Positions 1 through 7,962 of a stretch of DNA of 64,000 bases are shown piece after piece. Made by a program: the position numbers and the translations under genes. Numbering within the stretch: the first letter of the stretch is position 1; each line of letters starts with the position of its first letter. The notes beneath the pieces are model-generated. The model had not been told where the DNA came from. It saw only the letters and a program-made list of their open reading frames with translations, and ran no database searches. This stretch comes from Shinella zoogloeoides (GTDB lineage Bacteria > Pseudomonadota > Alphaproteobacteria > Rhizobiales > Rhizobiaceae). The stretch is taken from the NCBI RefSeq assembly GCF_033705735.1, contig NZ_CP131130.1, positions 1,801,001 to 1,865,000 on the forward strand, read 5' to 3'.

Positions 1-318
1 GGCGCTTTCGACCTGCACCTGGAACGGCGCCGGATCGATGCGGTAGAGCACGTCGCCTTCCTTGACCAGCGAGCCCTGCTCGAAGACGCGTTCGATGACG
101 ATGCCCGTCGCGCGCGGACGAACTTCGGCCGTGCGCGTCGCCGCGATGCGGCCCGGCAGGTCGTTGGTGATCGGCACGTCTTCCGCCTTGACGGTGATGG
201 TGGCCACCTGCGGCGGCGGGAAGCCCCCCGCTCCCTGCGGCGCCTGTTCGTCCTTACAGCCGGCGAGAATCATGAGGGCGCCAAAGGTCGCAATCGAAAT
301 CGGTCTCGTAAAACGCAT
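1..318 (-). CDS. RND efflux pump periplasmic adaptor (membrane fusion protein), N-terminal part
   Basis: This is the N-terminal 106 codons of an AcrA/MexE-type adaptor that would link an inner-membrane RND pump to an outer-membrane channel; the rest lies beyond the left edge. The start at 318 is preceded by GGAAGA at normal spacing. An in-frame ATG at 330 has no comparable ribosome site. A hydrophobic signal ends in a lipobox (LILAGC), so the mature protein should be a lipoprotein. The motif TNDLPGRIAATRTAEVRPR followed by an EGDVLYRIDP segment is the characteristic beta-barrel/biotinyl-lipoyl start of this family. The substrate cannot be told. Upstream inverted repeats suggest repression by a TetR-type regulator, but no regulator gene is visible in the window. 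Confidence 0.9.
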   Translation of the reverse strand, partial: MRFTRPISIATFGALMILAGCKDEQAPQGAGGFPPPQVATITVKAEDVPITNDLPGRIAATRTAEVRPRATGIVIERVFEQGSLVKEGDVLYRIDPAPFQVQVESA

Positions 319-373
319 GGGTTCTTCCATAGGCGATGTCGGCAAAAGGCCGGCAAGGAGCTGAAAACGTGAA

Positions 374-401
374 GATGCGGTGACCGCAGGATCACCGCAT
401 C
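374..401. promoter_or_regulatory. Perfect 10-bp inverted repeat in the leader of the RND adaptor gene
   Basis: GATGCGGTGA (374-383) and TCACCGCATC (392-401) are exact reverse complements separated by 8 bases. It lies between the putative operator/promoter and the adaptor start, so it may fold in the 5' leader of the mRNA or be a second protein-binding site. No U tract follows it, so a simple terminator is unlikely. Confidence 0.45.
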
Positions 402-404
402 GCA

Positions 405-426
405 ACATACAAACAAGGCTGTATGT
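405..426. promoter_or_regulatory. Putative TetR-family operator upstream of the RND efflux gene
   Basis: ACATACA (405-411) and TGTATGT (420-426) form a perfect inverted repeat with an 8-base spacer. The half-site resembles the known AcrR operator half-site (TACATACA). On the minus strand a TTGTCA -35-like box lies just upstream, and with 17-base spacing the -10 position falls inside the palindrome, which fits repression by occlusion. The -10 match itself is weak. That a regulator binds here is inferred. Confidence 0.45.
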
Positions 427-478
427 TAGTTTCTGTCTTTTGACAACTGAGGATAGCCGCGAGAAAGGCAGCAATCCA

Positions 479-504
479 CCCTCATCACAAAATTGTGATG
501 AGGG
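479..504 (-). terminator. Terminator-like hairpin after the sugar ABC transporter operon
   Basis: CCCTCATCACAA (479-490) pairs perfectly with TTGTGATGAGGG (493-504) around a two-base loop, directly after the stop codon of the ABC ATPase gene. There is no U-run on the minus-strand side, so it may act as an mRNA 3'-end stabiliser rather than an intrinsic terminator. Confidence 0.5.
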
Positions 505-507
505 TCC

Positions 508-1509
508 TCAACGTATCGCTCGGCCATCCGCGTCGAAACGATGCGTCTGACCCGCCGCGGGCGTCGCGAAGACGACGTCGTCGACCGCATAGTGATGCTC
601 GCCGAACAGCCGTGCCGTAAGCGCACCCACCTTTTCCGATTCGAGATAGACGATCGTATCGGCGCCGAGGTGCTCGACATGCACGACCTTGCCCTGCCAT
701 TCGCCGCTCTCGCGCGACAGCGTGATGTGCTCCGGGCGCACCCCGACAGTTTTCGCGCCCGCGACACCGAGGCGCGCCGCATCGATGAAGTTCATGCCCG
801 GCGAACCGATGAAGCCGGCGACGAAGAGGTTGGCCGGACGGTTGTAGAGTTCCATCGGCGAACCGACCTGCTGGATCACGCCCGCATCCAGAACGACGAT
901 CTTGTCCGCCAGCGTCATCGCCTCAACCTGGTCATGCGTGACGTAGATCATCGTCGCCTTCAGCTCGCGGTGCAGCCTTGCGATCTCCAGACGCGTGTTG
1001 ACGCGCAGCGCCGCGTCGAGATTCGACAGCGGCTCGTCGAAGAGGAAGAGCTTCGGTTCGCGCACGATGGCGCGGCCGATGGCGACGCGCTGGCGCTGGC
1101 CGCCGGAAAGCTCCGCCGGGCGCCGGGCGAGATATTTCTCCAGCGACAGCATGGCCGAGGCCTTGTCGACGCGCTTGTCGATTTCGGGCTTCGGCGTGCC
1201 GGCCTGCTTGAGGCCAAGACCCATATTGTCCTTGACCGACAGGTGCGGATAGAGCGCGTAGGACTGGAACACCATGGCGATGCCGCGCTTGGCCGGCGGC
1301 ACCGTCGCCACTTCCGTCCCGTCGATGGTGATCGAGCCGGACGTCGCGTCCTCGAGGCCGGCGATGATGCGCAGCAGCGTGGACTTGCCGCAGCCCGAGG
1401 GGCCGACGAAGATGACGAATTCGCCGTCCTTCACGTCAAGGTCGATGCCCTTGATCACATCGACATTGCCGAAGGACTTGCGTACGGATTTGAGTTGAAG
1501 AGAGCCCAC
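508..1509 (-). CDS. Carbohydrate ABC transporter ATP-binding protein (UgpC/MalK family)
   Basis: This is the cytoplasmic ATPase that powers sugar import together with the two permeases and the binding protein encoded upstream. The Walker A motif GPSGCGKST is at residues 36-44, the signature LSGGQ at about 134-138, Walker B FLFDEP at about 155-160 and the switch histidine in YVTHDQ near 192. A C-terminal TOBE-like region with GVRPEHI follows, as in MalK/UgpC. At 333 residues it is slightly shorter than typical UgpC (about 350-370) but shows no missing motif. It is the last gene of the minus-strand operon murQ-SBP-permease-permease-Gfo/Idh-ATPase. Context suggests an amino-sugar substrate; sequence alone does not prove it. 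Confidence 0.93.
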   Translation of the reverse strand: MGSLQLKSVRKSFGNVDVIKGIDLDVKDGEFVIFVGPSGCGKSTLLRIIAGLEDATSGSITIDGTEVATVPPAKRGIAMVFQSYALYPHLSVKDNMGLGLKQAGTPKPEIDKRVDKASAMLSLEKYLARRPAELSGGQRQRVAIGRAIVREPKLFLFDEPLSNLDAALRVNTRLEIARLHRELKATMIYVTHDQVEAMTLADKIVVLDAGVIQQVGSPMELYNRPANLFVAGFIGSPGMNFIDAARLGVAGAKTVGVRPEHITLSRESGEWQGKVVHVEHLGADTIVYLESEKVGALTARLFGEHHYAVDDVVFATPAAGQTHRFDADGRAIR

Positions 1510-1521
1510 CCGATATCCCCT

Positions 1522-2574
1522 TTAGAGCTTGACCGTCTGACCGGTTCTGACACTTTCGTCGGCGGCGAGGCAGATCCTGAGCGACTGCACCGCATCGTCC
1601 ATGTGCCGTGAAAGATCGATGTCCTCACGGATCGCCTTCAGCACGAAGGCCTGTTCGCGGTCGCACAGTTCCTGATGGCCGGGCTCGCCCGCCATCTTCA
1701 GGTCCTCGTCCGGCGACAGGAACTTCCCGTCCGGCCCGGTCGCCGCGTTGTGAAGGCGGATGACCGCCGTCTTGGTGTGCGTGTCGATGTCGTCGGACTT
1801 GGCGTTCGGGTCCATGACGATGGAGACCGAGCCGTTCGGCGACATGACGTCCTTCACGAAGAAGGCCGTTTCCGAGATCATCGGGCCCCAGCCCGCCTCG
1901 TACCAGCCGAGCGAACCGTCGTCGAACAGCACCTGGAGATGGCCGTAATTGTACATGTCCGGCGCAATCTCGTTCGACAGGCGCAGGCCCATGCCGCGCA
2001 CTTCGACGGGCTTGGCGTCGGTGATCTGGCACATCACGTCGACATAGTGCACGCCGCAGTCGACGATGGGCGGCGTGGTCTGCATCAGCGCCTTGTGGGT
2101 CGCCCAGGTCGGCCCGCTCGACTGCTGGTTCAGGTTCATGCGGAAGACGTAAGGCCCGCCAAGCTTGCGCGCCTCGTCGATGAGCCGCATCCACGAGGGA
2201 TGATGGCGCAGGATGTAGCCGACGATCAGCTTGCGGCCGTTGGCGCGGGCACAGGCGACGACGCGCTCGGCATCGGCGACCGTGGTGGCCAGCGGCTTTT
2301 CCACGAAGACATGGGCGCCCGCTTCCATCGCCGCGATGGCGAATTCGGCATGGCTGTCCGAATAGGTGTTGATCGAGCAGAGCTCCGGCTTCAACTCCTT
2401 CAGCGCCTCCGGGAAGGACGGCAGGATCTCATAGCCTTCGAGGCCTTCCGGAACGGCGACCTTCGAACGGTTGACGAGACCGACGATCGTAAAGCCCGGA
2501 TTTTCGTGATAGGCGAGCGCATGGCTCCTGCCCATGTTGCCGAGACCGGCGGAAAGGACACGGATGGGGGTCAT
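1522..2574 (-). CDS. Gfo/Idh/MocA family oxidoreductase
   Basis: This is an NAD(P)-dependent sugar oxidoreductase of about 350 residues. The N-terminal Rossmann motif is SAGLGNMGRSHALAYH, and the family EKPLATTVADAERVV segment follows near residue 100. The C-terminal domain carries DCGVHYVDVMCQIT, with the His expected in the active site. The start at 2574 was chosen because the family N-terminus begins there; the frame stays open upstream only over the end of the preceding permease gene. It sits between the permease and ATPase genes of a sugar importer. Such linked members oxidise the imported sugar or, in the GH109-like branch, cleave glycosides with NAD. Which applies here cannot be told. 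Confidence 0.9.
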   Translation of the reverse strand: MTPIRVLSAGLGNMGRSHALAYHENPGFTIVGLVNRSKVAVPEGLEGYEILPSFPEALKELKPELCSINTYSDSHAEFAIAAMEAGAHVFVEKPLATTVADAERVVACARANGRKLIVGYILRHHPSWMRLIDEARKLGGPYVFRMNLNQQSSGPTWATHKALMQTTPPIVDCGVHYVDVMCQITDAKPVEVRGMGLRLSNEIAPDMYNYGHLQVLFDDGSLGWYEAGWGPMISETAFFVKDVMSPNGSVSIVMDPNAKSDDIDTHTKTAVIRLHNAATGPDGKFLSPDEDLKMAGEPGHQELCDREQAFVLKAIREDIDLSRHMDDAVQSLRICLAADESVRTGQTVKL

Positions 2575-2582
2575 GGCAGAGT

Positions 2583-3425
2583 TCACTTTACAGCTCCCGA
2601 AGTGATGCCGCGGATCAGTTGCCGCGAGAAGACGAGGTAGAGGACGAGGACGGGGAAGATCGCCAGCGACAGCGCCGCGAGCACCGCGTTCCAGTTGGTG
2701 ACGAACTGGCCGATGAAGATCTGCGAGCCCAGCGTGACCGTCTTGGTCGCCTCGCTCGGCGCCAGGATCAGCGGGAACCACAGGTCGTTCCAGATCGGGA
2801 TCATCGTGAAGACGGCGACCGTGGCCATGGCCGGCCGCACCAGCGGCAGCACGAGGCGGAAGAAGATCGCATATTCCGAAAGCCCGTCGATGCGGCCGGC
2901 ATTCTTGAGGTCGTCGGAGACGGTCCGCATGAATTCCGACAGGATGAACACGGCGAGCGGGATGCCCTGCGCCGTATAGACCAGGATCAGCGCCGTCAGC
3001 GTGTTGACGAGACCCGTCGCCACCATGCCCTGCAGGATCGCGACCGTGCCGAGGCGGATCGGGATCATGATGCCGATGGCGAGATAGAGGCCCATCATCG
3101 TGTTGCCGCGGAAGCGGTATTCCGAAAGAGCGAAGGCGGCCATGGCGCCGAACAGCAGCACCAGGGCGATGGCGATCACCGTGACGATGAAGCTGTTCTG
3201 GAAGTAGGTGGCGAAATCCCCCTGCCCCAGCACCGTGTAATAGCCGACGAGGTCGAAGGTCTTGGTGGTCGGCAGCTGCATCGGATTGCGGAAGATCGCG
3301 TTGCGATCCTTCATCGAATTGATGAGCGTCAGGAACACCGGGAAGACCGAGACCACCGCATAGGCGATCAGGGCGAGGTGAACGAAGGACGAGCGGGCGA
3401 GCGAGGTGCGTGCCTTGTTGGACAT
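2583..3425 (-). CDS. Carbohydrate ABC transporter permease (MalG/UgpE family)
   Basis: This is the second inner-membrane permease of the importer, about 280 residues with six predicted membrane segments. The first segment begins near residue 12 (FVHLALIAYAVVSVFPVFL). The cytoplasmic EAA loop that docks on the ATPase is recognisable as NAGRIDGLSEYAIFFRLVLP. The start at 3425 has GGAGGG just upstream. A longer open frame upstream overlaps the preceding permease gene and is rejected. The stop lies eight bases before the Gfo/Idh start, which supports co-transcription. Confidence 0.92.
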   Translation of the reverse strand: MSNKARTSLARSSFVHLALIAYAVVSVFPVFLTLINSMKDRNAIFRNPMQLPTTKTFDLVGYYTVLGQGDFATYFQNSFIVTVIAIALVLLFGAMAAFALSEYRFRGNTMMGLYLAIGIMIPIRLGTVAILQGMVATGLVNTLTALILVYTAQGIPLAVFILSEFMRTVSDDLKNAGRIDGLSEYAIFFRLVLPLVRPAMATVAVFTMIPIWNDLWFPLILAPSEATKTVTLGSQIFIGQFVTNWNAVLAALSLAIFPVLVLYLVFSRQLIRGITSGAVK

Positions 3426-3439
3426 GTCGGGCCCTCCGG

Positions 3440-4390
3440 TCAGAACTGGTAGCGACGCATGCGCCGCTGGATCACGAAGAGATACAGCGAGACACCGGCG
3501 AGGATGATGAGGAACATGACCGTCGCGATCGTCGCGCCCATCGAACGGTCGCCGAGTTGGAGCTGGAAACCGAAGAAGGTGCGGTAGAGCAGCGTGCCGA
3601 GGATGTCGGTGGACTTGTCCGGCCCGGCCAGCGCGCCCTGCACGGTGTAGACGAGGTCGAAGGCATTGAAGTTGCCGACGAAGGTGAGGATCGAGATGAT
3701 GCCGATGGCCGGCATGATCAGCGGCAGCTTGATCTTCCAGAACTGGCTCCAGCCCGTCACGCCGTCGCATTCGGCCGCTTCGACCACTTCTTCCGGGATG
3801 TTCAGCAGCGCCGCATAGATCAGCATCATCGGAATGCCGACATATTGCCAGACGGAGATCAGCGACACGGCGATCAGCGCCGAGCCGGGCTTGCCGAGCC
3901 AGGGCGAGAACAGCGACTTCAGGCCGACGAGATCCATGAGATAGGGCGAAACGCCCCAGATCGGCGAAAGGATCAGCTTCCAGATGAAGCCGACGATCAC
4001 GAAGGAGAGCAGCGTCGGCAGGAAGATCGCCGTGCGGTAGAAGGCGGCGAAGCGCAGCTTGGGCAGCGACAGCATGGCCGCGAGCGCCACGCCGATCGGA
4101 TTCTGCACCAGCATGTGGATGACGAAGAAGACGAAGTTGTTCCTGAGCGCGTTCCAGAAGTCCGCCGCCCAGCGCTCGTCGCCGAACAGGACCTTGAAGT
4201 TGCCAAGGCCGACGAAGGTCGATTGACCGTCCACGACGTTGAACAGGGACAGGCGCAGCGTCTCGATCAGCGGCAGGATCATGACCGCCGAATAGACGAT
4301 GAAGGCAGGCAGCAGGAAAACGCCGATATGCCAGCGCATGGGACGCTTGATCGGCTCTGCTGCATCACGGGAAGAAGGTATGTCGCTCAT
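3440..4390 (-). CDS. Carbohydrate ABC transporter permease (MalF/UgpA family)
   Basis: This is the first permease of the sugar importer, about 316 residues. After a short polar N-terminus (residues 1-20) come the first membrane segment and a periplasmic loop, then the core of the binding-protein-dependent transport fold. The EAA loop reads EAAECDGVTGWSQFWKIKLP, close to the MalF consensus. The start at 4390 has a GGAGGGG ribosome site about 12 bases upstream, a little far; upstream in-frame starts are not better. It is separated from the binding-protein gene by 290 bases that contain hairpins, and is followed closely by the second permease. Confidence 0.92.
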   Translation of the reverse strand: MSDIPSSRDAAEPIKRPMRWHIGVFLLPAFIVYSAVMILPLIETLRLSLFNVVDGQSTFVGLGNFKVLFGDERWAADFWNALRNNFVFFVIHMLVQNPIGVALAAMLSLPKLRFAAFYRTAIFLPTLLSFVIVGFIWKLILSPIWGVSPYLMDLVGLKSLFSPWLGKPGSALIAVSLISVWQYVGIPMMLIYAALLNIPEEVVEAAECDGVTGWSQFWKIKLPLIMPAIGIISILTFVGNFNAFDLVYTVQGALAGPDKSTDILGTLLYRTFFGFQLQLGDRSMGATIATVMFLIILAGVSLYLFVIQRRMRRYQF

Positions 4391-4598
4391 GGCCCAGCTT
4401 GCCCCTCCGGTTGTTGTTCGTTCGGTTTTTGCATGCGCGAACGCCGTGCGCGGCAGCCCGGCCGCACATGACAAGTTCAGCATACACGATAGTGACGGGG
4501 TCGCTGCCCCAATCTGCCCTTCGGCGGCCTCTGTCCACCGGGACGAAGAGGCGATGCGGCAGGCGCGTCTGCAATAGTCAGCCGCGCCGCCCGGGTCC

Positions 4599-4648
4599 CT
4601 CCCCCCGCGCATGAGCGGGGAGAGGACCGGAGCGGGAAAGCCCGCTCC
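4599..4648 (-). repeat. Two hairpins between the binding-protein gene and the first permease gene
   Basis: One hairpin pairs positions 4599-4608 with 4615-4624 (one mismatch). The other pairs GGAGCGGG (4629-4636) with CCCGCTCC (4641-4648). Neither has a U tract on the minus strand. In importer operons of this design, hairpins between binding-protein and permease genes usually protect the upstream mRNA and give excess binding protein. That role is inferred here. The remainder of 4391-4598 shows no gene. Confidence 0.5.
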
Positions 4649-4680
4649 TCAAGCAAAGTCCGGCAGCCGAAGCGCGAGGC

Positions 4681-5940
4681 TTACTTCGCCGGCTTGTACC
4701 AGCTGTCGAGGCCCTTCTGGAGCTTTTCGGCGGCCACTTCCGGCGTGTCGGTGCCGTTGATGACGTTGGCCGATTCCGTCCAGGTCTCGTTTTCGAGGTT
4801 CGGCGTGCCGCGCGACAGGATCTGGTAGGTCGAACGGATCGTCGGCTTGCACTTTTCGCGCCAGGAGACGAATTCCTGCGCCAGCGGGTCGGCCATCTTC
4901 ACGGCCGTCGAGTTCAGGCTGAAGAAGCCCGGCAGCGAGTTGGCGTAGATGTCGGCGAATTCCGGCGAGGAGACGAAGGTCAGGAACTTCTTGGCGGCGT
5001 CCGCATTCGGGCTCTTGGCATTGAGGCCGATGCCGATGTCGTTGTGGTCCGAGATGTAGCAGGTGTCGCCGGCATTCTTCACCGGCGGCGGGAAGGCGCC
5101 CATCTTGAACTGCGCCTGCGTGTTGAACAGGCCGATTTCCCAGGAGCCGGCCGGATAGATGGCGGCGCGGCCGAGCGTGAAGAGGTTCTGGCTGTCCGGA
5201 TAGGTCTGCGCCTCGAAGCCGTCGCCGAGATAGTCCTTCCACTTGGCGAGGACGCGATAGGGCTCGACCCAGCCTTCGTCGGTCAGCTTCTGCTCGCCCT
5301 TGATCAGCGCCTTGCGGCCTTCTTCACCCTTCCAGTAGGTCGGGCCGATGTTCTGGTAGCCCATGGTGGCAGCTTCCCAGAGGTCCTTCGTGCCCATGGC
5401 CATCGGGATGTAGTTGCCGTCCGCCTTGATCTTGTCGAGCATGGCGAAGAATTCGGCTTCCGTGGCCGGCGGCGTGATACCGAGCTGCTCGAAGGCGTCC
5501 TTGTTGTAGATGAAGCCGTGGATGACCGAGGCCATCGGCACGCAGAAGGTCTTGGAGCCGTCGTCCGTCGTCCAGGCCGACTTGGCGACGTCGGAGAAGT
5601 TCTCCATGCCCGGCAGGTCGTTGAGGGCGGTCAGATGACCCTTGTTGAAGAGTTCGAGCGAGGCGTCGAACGGACGGCAGGTGATGAGGTCGCCCGCCGA
5701 GCCGGCGTCCAGCTTGGCGTTGAGCGCGGCATTGTACTCGGTCGGCGCGGTCGGCGCGAAGACGACCTTGATGCCCGGGTTCTTCGCTTCGAAGGCCGGG
5801 ATGATCTTTTCCTGCCAGATGGCGAGGTCGTCGTTGCGCCAGCTTTCGACCGTCAGCGTGACGTCCGCCGCCTGAGCGATCCCGGCCGTGCCGAGGATGC
5901 TCGTGGCAAGAAGCAGACCTTTGATAGCGTTGCGTGTCAT
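4681..5940 (-). CDS. Extracellular sugar-binding protein of the ABC importer (family 1)
   Basis: This periplasmic solute-binding protein of 419 residues delivers sugar to the two permeases. A cleavable signal peptide spans residues 1-24 (cleavage after AGIAQA). The mature part begins DVTLTVESWRNDDLAIW, typical of the MalE/UgpB-like cluster, and ends in the helical C-terminal domain rich in aromatic residues. The ribosome site AAGGGGAG precedes the ATG at 5940. It lies 45 bases after murQ in the same operon, so a GlcNAc, MurNAc or chitooligosaccharide/muropeptide-derived ligand is plausible but not provable from sequence. Confidence 0.92.
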   Translation of the reverse strand: MTRNAIKGLLLATSILGTAGIAQAADVTLTVESWRNDDLAIWQEKIIPAFEAKNPGIKVVFAPTAPTEYNAALNAKLDAGSAGDLITCRPFDASLELFNKGHLTALNDLPGMENFSDVAKSAWTTDDGSKTFCVPMASVIHGFIYNKDAFEQLGITPPATEAEFFAMLDKIKADGNYIPMAMGTKDLWEAATMGYQNIGPTYWKGEEGRKALIKGEQKLTDEGWVEPYRVLAKWKDYLGDGFEAQTYPDSQNLFTLGRAAIYPAGSWEIGLFNTQAQFKMGAFPPPVKNAGDTCYISDHNDIGIGLNAKSPNADAAKKFLTFVSSPEFADIYANSLPGFFSLNSTAVKMADPLAQEFVSWREKCKPTIRSTYQILSRGTPNLENETWTESANVINGTDTPEVAAEKLQKGLDSWYKPAK

Positions 5941-5984
5941 TGCATTCTCCCCTTTTATGCGCCGTAGCGCGTTTTGAGACCAGT

Positions 5985-6878
5985 TTATCCGATGGAATTG
6001 AGGGCGCGGCGAAGGCTCTGCCCCGAACGCTCCAGCGCTGCCTGTGCGGCGCCGGGATCCTCCGCCCCCGCGGCCAGAAGCACGGCCGCCTTGACCGAGC
6101 CCCCGGAGCGCGCAAGAAGGCGCTCCGCCTCGTCGAGCCCGACACCCGAAATGTCGGAAACGATGCGGCAGGCGCGCCCTTTCAATTTGATGTTGTCGGC
6201 CTTGAGATTGACCATGTGCCCGTCATGGACATGGCCGAGATGGATGCCGACGAGCGTCGAGAATAGGTTGAAGGCGATCTTCTGCGCCGTGCCGGCGCCC
6301 ATGCGCGTCGAGCCGGAAATCACCTCCGGCGGCGTCTGCAGAAGAATGGAGACATCGGCGCCCTTAAAGAGCGGCGCGCCCGGATTGTTGGCCATCGCGA
6401 CGACGCGGGCGCCCTGCTCCCTCGCATGGGCGGCCATCGCCAGCGCATAGGGCGTGCTGCCGCTCGCGGAAACGCAGATCACGCAGTCCTTCGCATCGAC
6501 GCCGGCGGAAACGGCATCGTTCACGGCAAGGTCGCGGTCGTCTTCATAGCCGCCGGCAAGGTCGACGAGGCTCGCGGCACCGCCGGCGAGCAGGATGACG
6601 ATGCGGTCATGCGCGATGCCGTAGGTGCCGGGAAGCTCGAGCGCATCCGCCATGGCCATGAGGCCGGAACTGCCGGCGCCGGCATAGACGAGGCGGCCGC
6701 CGGAAAGAAGCGCATCGGCGGCAAGGCGGGCGGCGGCGGCGATATCGGCAAGCGCGGCATCGACCACGGCGGCCGCGGCCTTCTGCCCATCCGCAAGCAC
6801 TTTCAGCGCGTCCACGGGCTGACGTTCGTCCAGCCCGTTCGCCTGATCATGCCTGCCCTCGGTCCTGCCTGCGGCCAT
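5985..6878 (-). CDS. murQ: N-acetylmuramic acid 6-phosphate etherase (MurQ)
   Basis: MurQ splits MurNAc-6-phosphate into GlcNAc-6-phosphate and D-lactate during cell-wall recycling. The SIS domain carries GAGSSG at about 67-72. The family glutamates are seen in ALELPGTYG (about residue 81) and AGGYEDDRD (about 112), and the C-terminal STRMGAGTAQK segment binds the sugar phosphate. The product is 297 residues, the normal length. The start at 6878 has a strong GAGGAG site; an open extension of 17 codons upstream runs through the putative promoter and is rejected. It is the first gene of the minus arm. Its product, GlcNAc-6-P, is the substrate of NagA on the plus arm, which joins both arms into one pathway. 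Confidence 0.9.
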   Translation of the reverse strand: MAAGRTEGRHDQANGLDERQPVDALKVLADGQKAAAAVVDAALADIAAAARLAADALLSGGRLVYAGAGSSGLMAMADALELPGTYGIAHDRIVILLAGGAASLVDLAGGYEDDRDLAVNDAVSAGVDAKDCVICVSASGSTPYALAMAAHAREQGARVVAMANNPGAPLFKGADVSILLQTPPEVISGSTRMGAGTAQKIAFNLFSTLVGIHLGHVHDGHMVNLKADNIKLKGRACRIVSDISGVGLDEAERLLARSGGSVKAAVLLAAGAEDPGAAQAALERSGQSLRRALNSIG

Positions 6879-6899
6879 GTCGTTTCTCCTCTGGCCGAA

Positions 6900-6928
6900 A
6901 TTAATGCCAAAAAAATACCAATTGTCCA
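6900..6928 (-). promoter_or_regulatory. Promoter of the murQ operon with an embedded operator
   Basis: On the minus strand, TGGACA (6923-6928) is followed by 17 bases and ATTAAT (6900-6905), a fair -35/-10 pair. The spacer is almost entirely the sequence ATTGGTATTTTTTTGGCAT (minus strand, 6904-6922). A near-copy sits on the plus strand at 7036-7054 before the kinase gene. A repressor bound there would block RNA polymerase. The linked GntR regulator is the likely binder, by inference. Confidence 0.55.
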
Positions 6929-6943
6929 TAGGAAATTAATTTA

Positions 6944-6965
6944 TGAGACCACTTTTTTGGCCTCA
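6944..6965. promoter_or_regulatory. Imperfect palindrome between the two divergent operons
   Basis: TGAGACCA (6944-6951) and TGGCCTCA (6958-6965) are inverted with one mismatch around a CTTTTT spacer. It lies between the two mirrored operator copies. It could be a third, weaker site or an unrelated regulator site. Confidence 0.3.
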
Positions 6966-6981
6966 AATATTTTAATCGATA

Positions 6982-7012
6982 AAAATCAGTTAGTTACGTA
7001 AAAGCTGATTTT
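6982..7012. promoter_or_regulatory. Inverted repeat AAAATCAG / CTGATTTT in the divergent promoter region
   Basis: AAAATCAG (6982-6989) and CTGATTTT (7005-7012) are exact reverse complements with a 15-base spacer, roughly midway between the two promoters. It may be a site for an activator or a nucleoid protein. No family assignment is possible. Confidence 0.3.
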
Positions 7013-7056
7013 CGATACCACCATACCCCTTGGTTAATGGTATTTTTTTGGTATCG
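7013..7056 (+). promoter_or_regulatory. Operator region of the kinase/GntR/nag operon
   Basis: The sequence AATGGTATTTTTTTGGTAT at 7036-7054 matches 17 of 19 bases of the mirror copy before murQ. It sits in nested inverted repeats: CGATACCA (7013-7020) with TGGTATCG (7049-7056), and ATACC (7023-7027) with GGTAT (7039-7043). A -35-like TTGGTT is at 7030-7035; the matching -10 is poor. The layout fits autoregulation by the GntR protein encoded second in this operon. Confidence 0.55.
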
Positions 7057-7074
7057 TTGTGCTCGGAGGTGCCC

Positions 7075-7962
7075 ATGACTGACTATATTCTCGGTATCGA
7101 CGGTGGGGGAACGAGCTGCCGCGCGGCGGTGGCGCGGCCGGACGGCATCATCCTCGGTCGCGGCAAGAGCGGCGCGGCCAATATCCTGACCGATCCCAAC
7201 AACGCGATCATCTCTATCACGGAAGCGGCGAAAGCCGCCTATCGCGACGCCGGGCTCGACGAAGCCGGCGTCAACGGCGCCTCGGCCTTTCTCGGCCTTG
7301 CCGGCACCAATGTCGGCGACCTTACCCGCTACGTGCACGACCGCCTGCCCTTCCGCCACACCGACATCGACAGCGACGGCCTGATCGCCCTTCAGGGCGC
7401 GATCGGCGACGGCGACGGCGCGGTGGCGATCCTCGGCACCGGTTCCATCTATATGGCGCGCCGGAACAACACCGTCCGCTATATCGGCGGCTGGGGCTTC
7501 ACCGTCGGCGATCTCGGCGGCGGCGCGCGGCTCGGCCATGCGCTTCTCCAGGAGGCGCTGCTCGCCCATGACGGCGTGCATCCGCGCTCGGGCGTTACCG
7601 ACGCCATCCTGGAGGAATTCAGGGGCGATCCGCGCGGCATCGTCGAATTCGCGCGCCTTTCCAAGCCCGGCGACTTCGGCCGCTTCGCCCCCGTCCTCTT
7701 CGATCATGCCCGCCGGGGCGACGCCCAGGCGATCGCCATCGTCAAGGCGGGCGCGGCGACGGTGAACGAATCCCTCGACGCCATCATGGCGCTTGCCGGC
7801 GAACAGCGCCTCTGCCTGCTCGGCGGCCTTGCGCCGATCTATCCGGAATGGCTGTGCGAACGGCACCGCTCGATCCTCGTCGAGGCCGAGGCCGATGCGC
7901 TGACCGGCGCCGTGGCGCTCGCCGCCAAGGGCTACCGGCAAAGAGCGGGAGCGGCCGCATGA
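7075..7962 (+). CDS. N-acetylglucosamine kinase-type ATPase (BadF/BadG/BcrA/BcrD family)
   Basis: This 295-residue ASKHA-fold kinase probably phosphorylates imported GlcNAc (and possibly MurNAc) with ATP. The N-terminal phosphate-binding motif is GIDGGGTSCRAAV, with DGGGT at residues 9-13. A second phosphate motif, AILGTGSIY, lies near residue 120, and GGWGFTVGDLGGGARLG follows, the segment that marks the GlcNAc-kinase branch. The ribosome site GGAGGT sits 7 bases before the ATG. It is the first gene of the plus arm and overlaps the GntR gene by four bases. A kinase is needed because the adjacent importer is ABC-type and delivers unphosphorylated sugar. Confidence 0.85.
   Translation: MTDYILGIDGGGTSCRAAVARPDGIILGRGKSGAANILTDPNNAIISITEAAKAAYRDAGLDEAGVNGASAFLGLAGTNVGDLTRYVHDRLPFRHTDIDSDGLIALQGAIGDGDGAVAILGTGSIYMARRNNTVRYIGGWGFTVGDLGGGARLGHALLQEALLAHDGVHPRSGVTDAILEEFRGDPRGIVEFARLSKPGDFGRFAPVLFDHARRGDAQAIAIVKAGAATVNESLDAIMALAGEQRLCLLGGLAPIYPEWLCERHRSILVEAEADALTGAVALAAKGYRQRAGAAA

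Noticed and set aside
6944..6965. A third operator copy of the GGTAT-type in the nag promoter region
   Set aside because: The palindrome lacks the GGTATTTTTTTGG core, so it was listed separately and not counted as the same site.
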